A stretch of DNA of 64,000 bases, from assembly GCF_013408425.1 (NCBI RefSeq), contig NZ_JACBYV010000001.1, positions 3,472,001 to 3,536,000 of the forward strand, given 5' to 3'. The stretch is from Pseudomonas flavescens (lineage in GTDB: Bacteria > Pseudomonadota > Gammaproteobacteria > Pseudomonadales > Pseudomonadaceae). Shown piece after piece: positions 40,537 to 46,100 of this stretch. The notes beneath the pieces are model-generated. The model was not told the DNA's origin. It made no database searches and was given only the letters and a program-made list of their open reading frames with translations. Position 1 is the stretch's first letter; each line of letters begins with the position of its first letter. The position numbers were made by a program, and so were the translations under genes.

Positions 40537-40706
40537 CAGGCCTGACTAGACCGCGCAGCGTTCAAAGCAGCCTCACGGGTCGGGAGCTTACGCTCGGCAT
40601 CGGCCTGGGTCGTGTTGAACCCCTCGAGGCGCAGGCTGGCCGCGTAGTTCGACCGGCGTGCCTTGGCGCAATAAGCCTTCTTGGCTTGCAGAGATACACC
40701 TGTCAT
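40536..40706 (-). CDS. Fic-cognate antitoxin (VbhA/FicA-like, YhfG type)
   Basis: The 56-residue basic protein contains the inhibitory helix motif [S/T]xxxE[G/N] as SLRLEG (Ser24, Glu28, Gly29), within NYAASLRLEGFN. This motif blocks ATP gamma-phosphate placement in class I Fic enzymes. The start at ATG 40706 gives MTGVSLQAKKAYCAKARR. It is immediately upstream of, and overlaps by 4 nt, the Fic gene, the classic antitoxin-first arrangement. Confidence 0.85.
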   Translation of the reverse strand: MTGVSLQAKKAYCAKARRSNYAASLRLEGFNTTQADAERKLPTREAALNAARSSQA

Positions 40707-40805
40707 GGGATTGCCTCTTCGGTTTCGCCAGCGGCCATTATACCGGATGCACGCCGCTATCAGGTTGCCCCTCATTCTGGCTCAGTAATGCAATCAGTGA
40801 AAGGA

Positions 40806-41117
40806 TCAAGGCGGTGGCGAAGCGATCAGGCGCCAGATGCGAGTACTGGCTTTCATCAGTTCGGAAAGCACGTTGTCGTCGAAGCTCGCAGCCTTGGCTT
40901 TGGTGTTTCGCTCAGGCACATCGAGGTCAACACCACCCACCGCAGAAAAACGAGCGTGGATGCGACTCCCTAAGCCACCTTTCTTATCTTGTTTGGTCAG
41001 CGCCTGGCGAATGATCTGTCCCGCCTCTTCTTCCATGGAACGCCCGTGGTTGGCAGCAACGACGCGCAGCATGGCCTTGAGGTCATCATCCAGATTTCGA
41101 ATCGTGATAGTTGCCAT
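40806..41117 (-). CDS. FitA-type ribbon-helix-helix antitoxin carrying a remnant of a deleted VapC/FitB toxin
   Basis: The 103-residue protein starts MATITIRNLDDDLKAMLR, a typical FitA/StbC ribbon-helix-helix domain, and continues GRSMEEEAGQIIRQAL. After the usual antitoxin end (around KAASF) the frame runs into DNVLSELMK, which matches the first residues of PIN-domain toxins (consensus LLDTNVLSEL). The reading then stops after an unrelated proline-rich tail. The sequence thus looks like an antitoxin fused to a scar of its own toxin; no PIN domain is left nearby. DNA-binding may persist. Confidence 0.8.
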   Translation of the reverse strand: MATITIRNLDDDLKAMLRVVAANHGRSMEEEAGQIIRQALTKQDKKGGLGSRIHARFSAVGGVDLDVPERNTKAKAASFDDNVLSELMKASTRIWRLIASPPP

Positions 41118-41137
41118 TCAATGCCTGCGCTTCGTGA

Positions 41138-41509
41138 CTAACCGCACCACTGTCGCTCGCAGGGTACGCCATCGTTATTGCCGTCCATCTCTACGCCGGG
41201 GCAGTTATGTAGAAAGAACGTTGCCTCGTCACAAGAACGCATCTGCGAGCAGTGTTTACGGCCATCGCAGCGATAGCTCGAGGCGGGCTGTGATTGGGGC
41301 TTTGGCTTGATCTGAGCGTCCGTGCCGGTCCAGGCGAAGGTCGGGATGAAGCGTTCGAGAGAAAACGCCGGGGCGGGCTGTTCGATCACCGGGCTGCTCA
41401 AGACCGAGCCGTCGGCGGCGACATTGGTGATTACCGGGCTGCTTGGCGGCTTCAGGTAGAAGTGCCAGAAGGCAAAGCCCAGGGCGATGATGACGATCAG
41501 TTTTTTCAC
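41138..41509 (-). CDS. excalibur calcium-binding domain protein
   Basis: The 123-residue protein has one N-terminal membrane helix or signal anchor (LIVIIALGFAFWHFYLK) and a C-terminal excalibur domain: six cysteines in YRCDGRKHCSQMRSCDEA, then NCPGVEMDGNNDGVPCE with the DxDxDG-like calcium loop. It is probably exposed to the periplasm. The role is unknown; such proteins are often linked to nucleases or cell-surface functions. It follows, in the same direction, the two phage-like genes upstream, across 153 nt. Confidence 0.85.
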   Translation of the reverse strand: MKKLIVIIALGFAFWHFYLKPPSSPVITNVAADGSVLSSPVIEQPAPAFSLERFIPTFAWTGTDAQIKPKPQSQPASSYRCDGRKHCSQMRSCDEATFFLHNCPGVEMDGNNDGVPCERQWCG

Positions 41510-41662
41510 GCCTGCACTCCATTGCGTAACGGCTATCGCAGCCTGCGAACGGCAAGATTAGCGCATCCTGCTTTGGCCGTGGAGCCATCTACCCATGCAG
41601 CATGGCACTGCAGCGTGCCGCGCTGAACCCGGCGCCTGCCGAATGGCTACCTTGTAGCGTTA

Positions 41663-42235
41663 TCACAGCGTCTCGTCAGCGCCATGCTCCGCCGAACCGG
41701 GCACCTGCGCCCTCTCCTCGGCTCGACCGTCGAGGCGCACCACCCGAAGGGTGCGGATATCCGAGAAGAACACCTCATCGGGAAACGGGCTAGCGCCCGC
41801 CACGCCCATCACCATGAAATAGCCATGCGCCCAAACACCTACCACCGGCAGCACGACACCCACCACCTGAACGCACTGCCACAAAGGCTCCAACTGATCG
41901 TCCCACATCAACTCGACCAGAACGGTCTGCCCGAGATAGGCCAGGGCAGCCTGAGCATCCTGGACTAACTGTTCGCCCGTAGTGCTGCGAGCTTCGCCGG
42001 TGTCGCCCTCCTCCCCATCGAGACCAGTTGCACGCAGCTTGCTCAGATCGACCATCAGCACATCAGTGCGGGTTACGCTCGGCAGGCTGCCGTTCTCGAT
42101 CATCTCGCCCACCTGATCGGTAGTGACTCCGCAGGTAGCCGCAAAACGCTCGATGCTGCGTAGGTCATTGGCGGCGGAACTGAGTAGAGCAACCTGACCG
42201 TTCGCATCTACCTCGTTAGAAATTGGCTCAGTCAT
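41663..42235 (-). CDS. hypothetical protein with N-terminal DNA-binding-like domain (phage-like)
   Basis: The 190-residue protein is not recognised as a named family. Residues 30-65 (ATCGVTTDQVGEMIENGSLP onward) align by eye with the HTH of the neighbouring 90-residue protein (ITEDVVRGWIESGTVPTAKI), so the two may be paralogous DNA-binding proteins. The C-terminal half has hydrophobic strands around LWQCVQVVGVVLPVVGVWAHG. I recall similar proteins in Pseudomonas filamentous-phage-like control regions, without certainty. It overlaps the gene upstream by 8 nt. Confidence 0.6.
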   Translation of the reverse strand: MTEPISNEVDANGQVALLSSAANDLRSIERFAATCGVTTDQVGEMIENGSLPSVTRTDVLMVDLSKLRATGLDGEEGDTGEARSTTGEQLVQDAQAALAYLGQTVLVELMWDDQLEPLWQCVQVVGVVLPVVGVWAHGYFMVMGVAGASPFPDEVFFSDIRTLRVVRLDGRAEERAQVPGSAEHGADETL

Positions 42236-42500
42236 CACGGCAATCCACTGCATAGACCATGCTCTTGCCGCAGTCTGTTCCTCGGCGGATGCGTGGCAGG
42301 TTAATGACGTGGTGACGGCCAATCTTGGCCGTCGGGACGGTGCCGGATTCGATCCAGCCGCGTACGACATCCTCGGTAATGACGTCGATGCCCAGGAGCT
42401 TGGCGAACACGAGCTTTGAGCAAAACGGCGCATCACGCAGGTCGTTGACGCGCTCCGGGTTTCCCTGTGTGTCGAACCCCACTATTCCAGACTGCTCCAT
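42228..42500 (-). CDS. excisionase/regulator-like small DNA-binding protein
   Basis: The 90-residue protein contains LLGIDVITEDVVRGWIESGT and then VPTAKIGRHHVINLPRI, an AlpA/excisionase-like winged HTH. It is divergent from an HTH protein gene at 42625, with three GTGG-N7-CCAC dyads between. This is the layout of phage or satellite lysis-lysogeny control regions. Which operator it uses is unknown. Confidence 0.65.
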   Translation of the reverse strand: MEQSGIVGFDTQGNPERVNDLRDAPFCSKLVFAKLLGIDVITEDVVRGWIESGTVPTAKIGRHHVINLPRIRRGTDCGKSMVYAVDCRDD

Positions 42501-42540
42501 GCAAAGCCCCTATAATCCGTCGATCATCACTCCGGCTTGA

Positions 42541-42604
42541 GTGGTATATTTCCACATGCCGAGTGGAATAATACCACTTCGATCGCGTTGTGGAATATTT
42601 CAAC
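42541..42604. promoter_or_regulatory. three GTGG-N7-CCAC operators in a divergent control region
   Basis: Sites at 42541-42555 (GTGGTATATTTCCAC), 42563-42577 (GTGGAATAATACCAC) and 42590-42604 (GTGGAATATTTCAAC, one mismatch) are 15-bp dyads with 22- and 27-nt starts apart. They occupy most of the 124 bp between the two divergent regulators, like a phage OR region. Confidence 0.65.
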
Positions 42605-42624
42605 GAAGAGCTTTTTAGATCTTT

Positions 42625-42897
42625 ATGGAATCAACACAGGACCGGGTTAGACACTTTATGTCGGTAATTGGGCATCGTGAGGTCGGCGAAGCCACAGGAC
42701 TAAAAGAAGAAAGGTGCAAGACAATCCGCTATGACAAGCGAGCAAATTTGCGCACCAACGAGTTGGACTTGATAGCAAATCGCTATCCTGAGTACTCTTT
42801 ATGGCTAAGGACTGGTATGACAGCGCCTGAAAACGGCCAGATAGATCCAGACTACGCTGAGGCTAACCGAAACTTGGCCAATCCAAACGCGGGATAG
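42625..42897 (+). CDS. phage-repressor-like HTH protein
   Basis: The 90-residue protein carries RVRHFMSVIGHREVGEATGL, an HTH, and IANRYPEYSLWLRTGMTAPE, a phrase I associate with small repressors of Pseudomonas phages and related elements. The ATG is 21 nt after the last operator and has no strong Shine-Dalgarno. It is the first gene of a rightward, AT-rich set ending at 44933, so it may keep that operon and the divergent one off, as cI does for rexAB. Confidence 0.65.
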   Translation: MESTQDRVRHFMSVIGHREVGEATGLKEERCKTIRYDKRANLRTNELDLIANRYPEYSLWLRTGMTAPENGQIDPDYAEANRNLANPNAG

Positions 42898-42952
42898 CGA
42901 TCACACAGGAAGTAACTAGGCGCTGGTACGCCCGAAGGAATGGAGAAGACCG

Positions 42953-43282
42953 ATGAAAAGGATGCTGTTGGCACTGGCGATAGCCGCAACTCCCGCTCTA
43001 GCTAAAGAATCTAAGCCCATCGCCACGCAGGTGGGTGACGCAATGCGGCCTGCTGCCGAAGCATACGGCAAAGGTATGCAGAAGCTGGTGAACGAGTTTT
43101 TCGCCGGTTCCGAAGGCCCGATGGGCAAAGCCGCACGAGCCAACCTCAAAGCCCAAGATAATCGAGAGCGCGAAGCTAATCGTGGGGTTCGTCGCTCCAT
43201 GAAGGAATGCATTAAGCCCGGCAATATCATTGATGATGACGTCAAGGAATGTACTGAAGGGCTACGATTAAAAACATGGTAA
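42953..43282 (+). CDS. small exported protein, unknown function
   Basis: The 109-residue protein has a likely signal peptide (MKRMLLALAIAATPALA, cut before KES) and a basic, helix-rich mature part. Two cysteines in MKECIKPGN and VKECTEG, 15 residues apart, could form a disulfide. GGAG lies 10 nt before the ATG. No family is recognised. The position, 55 nt after the repressor and 57 nt before the soluble partner gene, suggests it belongs to the same operon. Confidence 0.6.
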   Translation: MKRMLLALAIAATPALAKESKPIATQVGDAMRPAAEAYGKGMQKLVNEFFAGSEGPMGKAARANLKAQDNREREANRGVRRSMKECIKPGNIIDDDVKECTEGLRLKTW

Positions 43283-43339
43283 TACGCTTAACTGCAAATA
43301 AATAAACACGAAATCAAAGAAAAAGCATTGAAGGGTCAT

Positions 43340-44380
43340 ATGTCTAGAGATTCAGCCAAAAAAGGTATAAGCCGAACATTACAGTTAAAGCCAATCAAGT
43401 TCTCTGAGCTAAAAGATGGCAACACCATGACCTTGACAAAGCTAATGGCTATTTTCGCTGGAGCTTACCCAACAGTTGGCTCCAGAACAGATACAACAGG
43501 AATAACACTAGCCACCGGGGAAACCATCCCCCAACTGTGCACCTTCTTCAATAATTACCAAGCGCTCGACGACAACACATGTATATTTGAAATTTGGTCT
43601 TACGAGCCGGGTACCATACCACAGACCTTAACACCTGATCCCAACATGGCGAACGCCGTAACTGACAACATCATTAGTGACAGCGATGAAGAAGAGCATG
43701 ACGAGAGTGAGCCAAAAAAAGAATTTATACATATTGCACACGTGCTTGCATTTGGGCAGTCGGCGATAATAGAAAGTACAAGAAGCACAGGTGGCGTACA
43801 TAACATTCAACGTTACCTGAATAAAATGTCTCGAAAGACAAGTTTAGGCAGAAAAGGTAATTTCTTCTTCACTGATGCCGTTACAAAAAAGTTAACGGAA
43901 GAAATCGACCGCGCAGGTGGTGCAGTAGGATTTACAGTCGGAGTAACGAGCGTAAACGATAACAACGAAAGCGCTCTACTAGGTGTGCTTTCAAACGTTA
44001 GAGGGTATATGCCGTCGTCCGGGCTCCTAACAGTCGATTGGCGATCAAAAGACAAGCTACCAACGCAAAAAGTTATAGACGCCTATGAGGAAGCTCAGAA
44101 GCAGGACGAAATTGAGAGTGTTATAATCCACTTGAGCGATGGATCTTCAATCCGAGGACTATCGAAATTTAAAATCAAGAAAACTGTAGAAGTAGACGAT
44201 ATAGGTGGAAATAACCCTGATCGCGGCGAACTTCTAAGAAAGATGGTGCTCTACCTAGAAGAGCTTTGCACTCTTGGCCCTGACAACAAAAGGATTTTGG
44301 ACGAATCTGGAGCGCTGGCAGACAATGACATATTTATACCTGATTCCCGAAGAAGTAAGAAACGCGAAACAGATAAGTGA
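43340..44380 (+). CDS. soluble protein of a Rex-like two-gene module, unknown family
   Basis: The 346-residue cytoplasmic protein has no signal or membrane segment. Visible parts are an N-terminal mixed region, an acidic linker near residues 110-125 (SDSDEEEHDESEPKK), a strand-rich middle with HIAHVLAFGQSAIIESTRS and AGGAVGFTVGVTSV, and a basic C-terminus. Its plan and its place ahead of a four-TM gene resemble RexA and, more loosely, KwaB; no motif proves this. AGGG precedes ATG 43340. Low GC compared with the chromosome indicates transfer. It overlaps the next gene by 56 nt. Confidence 0.65.
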   Translation: MSRDSAKKGISRTLQLKPIKFSELKDGNTMTLTKLMAIFAGAYPTVGSRTDTTGITLATGETIPQLCTFFNNYQALDDNTCIFEIWSYEPGTIPQTLTPDPNMANAVTDNIISDSDEEEHDESEPKKEFIHIAHVLAFGQSAIIESTRSTGGVHNIQRYLNKMSRKTSLGRKGNFFFTDAVTKKLTEEIDRAGGAVGFTVGVTSVNDNNESALLGVLSNVRGYMPSSGLLTVDWRSKDKLPTQKVIDAYEEAQKQDEIESVIIHLSDGSSIRGLSKFKIKKTVEVDDIGGNNPDRGELLRKMVLYLEELCTLGPDNKRILDESGALADNDIFIPDSRRSKKRETDK

Positions 44381-44933
44381 CGAACTAAAAGCAGTCGCTA
44401 ACTCTGCATCTAGTAACAAAGCCTATGTAGGATGGAATTTTATAATTCTAGTTCTAGGAGGTATAGCTGGCCTATTTGGATATCAATTCATAGACGACAG
44501 CCTACTAAATGCCTCGATTGCATTTAGCGGAATAATCATCGGCTTTACAATTACATCAATGCTATTCTCGGGAAGAAGCCAATATTTAACGAAGCTTACT
44601 TACGAACAAACCATCTTATATGCACACAAGACAAGATACATGCTGATGTCTCAGATAAACACATTATTCGCATTTCTAATGTGCCTACTCTTTTGCATGT
44701 TATCTATGGTTTCGATGAAGAGTGGGATTTTAGAGAAAAGTGTAGTGATAGCGGCCGCATCAGGTTTTCTTACACTGGGGTGCTATCGAATATTATTACT
44801 TCCATTCCAAATATATGAAGTTCATTCATTTGCTTTAGATAATCTTGTAGCAGAATCCAAGGAAGATGTTACTGCAGAAACAAAAGCTAAAACACAAGAA
44901 AGACTGAAGCTTCTCGAAGGTATAAAAAAATAG
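44325..44933 (+). CDS. four-helix membrane protein of the Rex-like module
   Basis: The 202-residue protein has four clear hydrophobic helices: FIILVLGGIAGLFGYQFI, SIAFSGIIIGFTITSMLF, FAFLMCLLFCMLSMVSM and VIAAASGFLTLGCYRILLL, in two hairpins separated by a charged loop of about 40 residues, and a charged C-terminal tail. RexB of lambda is also a small four-TM ion-channel-like protein encoded after RexA. The ATG at 44325 lies inside the end of the soluble gene (56-nt overlap), which forces coupled expression. A membrane-depolarising effector is the leading hypothesis. Confidence 0.65.
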   Translation: MTYLYLIPEEVRNAKQISDELKAVANSASSNKAYVGWNFIILVLGGIAGLFGYQFIDDSLLNASIAFSGIIIGFTITSMLFSGRSQYLTKLTYEQTILYAHKTRYMLMSQINTLFAFLMCLLFCMLSMVSMKSGILEKSVVIAAASGFLTLGCYRILLLPFQIYEVHSFALDNLVAESKEDVTAETKAKTQERLKLLEGIKK

Positions 44934-44952
44934 GGCTCAAATAGAGCCCTAT
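44930..44952 (-). terminator. terminator of the DUF3892 gene
   Basis: On the minus strand ATAGGGCTC / GAGCCCTAT with a 5-nt loop is followed by seven T. It overlaps the last codons of the convergent membrane-protein gene. Confidence 0.75.
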
Positions 44953-44962
44953 CACCCGCAAC

Positions 44963-45265
44963 TTAAGAGATAATTTTGCAGCTATCACCACACTCAGACT
45001 GAGCTAGAAGATTATTATTCCACTTCTTATCAGCATATGTCCTTAAATATGGATCCTTACCATCCTCCCGAACTACGCCTATATATGCGCGGCTTCCAGA
45101 TTTAGCATCGACAGTATAATAGCTCTCGGTTTTAGCTTCGATTCGCTTTACAGCCGAAGCCCTAGTCAGCCGCCAAGAACCGTTAGAATTACCAATATGA
45201 GTAATCCCCTCATGCTGACTATCTCTATTGAGTTTATTAATACAATTAACTTCGAATTCTTTCAT
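44963..45265 (-). CDS. DUF3892 domain-containing protein
   Basis: The 100-residue protein contains ITHIGNSNGSWRLTRASAVK and ESYYTVDAKSGSRAYIGVV, then YLRTYADKKWNNNLL, the full DUF3892 pattern. Function is unknown; DUF3892 genes are common cargo on plasmids and genomic islands. It is AT-rich like its neighbours and convergent with the Rex-like pair. Confidence 0.8.
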   Translation of the reverse strand: MKEFEVNCINKLNRDSQHEGITHIGNSNGSWRLTRASAVKRIEAKTESYYTVDAKSGSRAYIGVVREDGKDPYLRTYADKKWNNNLLAQSECGDSCKIIS

Positions 45266-45285
45266 TAATACCTCTCCCTGGAAAA

Positions 45286-45480
45286 ATGGCGAATAGCCAC
45301 TATCAATGTAGACAGCGAAATCACCCTAGTCAAAGAGATAAGCTGAAGCTGAGCTACCATCATGAAGCGGTGACTACCGAAGGGTATTTTTCTGAAAAGC
45401 TATGGGGTAACGAGCAGATTGCACCAGCCAAAGCGCTTTTTAATGGAGGCATCTGGAAGGTTGAGCGGATACTCAGGTGA
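45286..45480 (+). CDS. possible small or decayed gene
   Basis: A 64-codon reading (ATG, ends VERILR) without a good Shine-Dalgarno or recognisable family. It lies divergent from DUF3892 and stops just where a copy of the tRNA-Met anticodon region begins. It may be the remains of a longer gene. Weakly supported. Confidence 0.25.
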   Translation: MANSHYQCRQRNHPSQRDKLKLSYHHEAVTTEGYFSEKLWGNEQIAPAKALFNGGIWKVERILR

Positions 45481-45491
45481 TTCATAATGCT
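45480..45491. repeat. 12-nt copy of the tRNA-Met anticodon region (possible decayed attR)
   Basis: ATTCATAATGCT is identical to 39812-39823 in tRNA-Met. The match stops before the rest of the tRNA 3' half, but 25 nt on comes AACCAAAAAGG and a terminator, reminiscent of the sequence after the tRNA (ACCAAACAAAACAAGG plus terminator). Confidence 0.35.
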
Positions 45492-45516
45492 CAGCGCGTC
45501 CTTTCTCCGGAAACCA

Positions 45517-45544
45517 AAAAGGCTTATCAACCGATAAGCCTTTT
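45517..45544. terminator. bidirectional terminator at the right end of the island
   Basis: A perfect 12-bp stem AAAAGGCTTATC / GATAAGCCTTTT with loop AACC, T-rich in both directions. It separates the AT-rich island from GC-rich chromosome. Confidence 0.75.
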
Positions 45545-45583
45545 CTCCGCAGCCCATATCTGCCCTACCCGCTCCAAGCTCCG

Positions 45584-45871
45584 CTAAAAAACGAAATACC
45601 CCACCGCCACCATCGACCCGCAGGCGACCACGCCGAGGATCAGCAGCAGGCGGCTGGTGCTGGAGCCTTCGCGGGCGTCGAGGAGTTGTTGGGCGTGCAG
45701 GTGCAGGTAAGAGGGGGTCGCGCGCAGTTTGGCGGGGCGCTGGATTCTGAGGACGCTGGCGTCAGGCGTGGAGGGATCGTTTTCAGGTTTGGCCCTGAAG
45801 TTGTCCCATGATGCGTTGTGTCCCTGCTGTCGGCGCTCTTCGCGCCACCACTCGTGGTCTTCCAATCCCAT
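45584..45871 (-). CDS. small tail-anchored membrane protein, unknown function
   Basis: The 95-residue protein begins MGLEDHEWWREERRQQGHN, has a charged body and a single C-terminal membrane helix (LLLILGVVACGSMVAVGYFVF). No family is recognised. The start at 45871 is chosen as the most plausible ATG; an upstream in-frame reading extends 43 codons. Base composition is chromosomal, so it lies outside the island. About 230 bp to its right, before 46101, hold no gene I can support. Confidence 0.55.
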   Translation of the reverse strand: MGLEDHEWWREERRQQGHNASWDNFRAKPENDPSTPDASVLRIQRPAKLRATPSYLHLHAQQLLDAREGSSTSRLLLILGVVACGSMVAVGYFVF

Positions 45872-46100
45872 GATCAGCCCTCCTGGCTGGTGATGATCAT
45901 TCCCGTCGATCATTGAGAGCCACGATGGCGGCTCGGAGTTCAGTGTACAGCTGTAAACAGATTCGTGCAGGTTCCTTGAGGCGGATAATTTTAGTCCCAC
46001 TTACATTCTGCGTGCTGTGCTGCCGGTCACCCTACGGCTATGGCATCGCTGTAACGCTGGGCGCACAATCTGCGTTTTCGCGTTTACCTGACGGCCTGCC

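Noticed and set aside
42953..44933. Kiwa system (KwaA/KwaB)
   Set aside because: Kiwa has the membrane gene first and a DUF4868 partner; here the order is reversed and no DUF4868 pattern is visible. The Rex comparison fits better but is also unproven.
39897..45583. Integrase gene for the tRNA-Met island
   Set aside because: No tyrosine or serine recombinase reading was found on either strand, so mobility is inferred only from position and composition.
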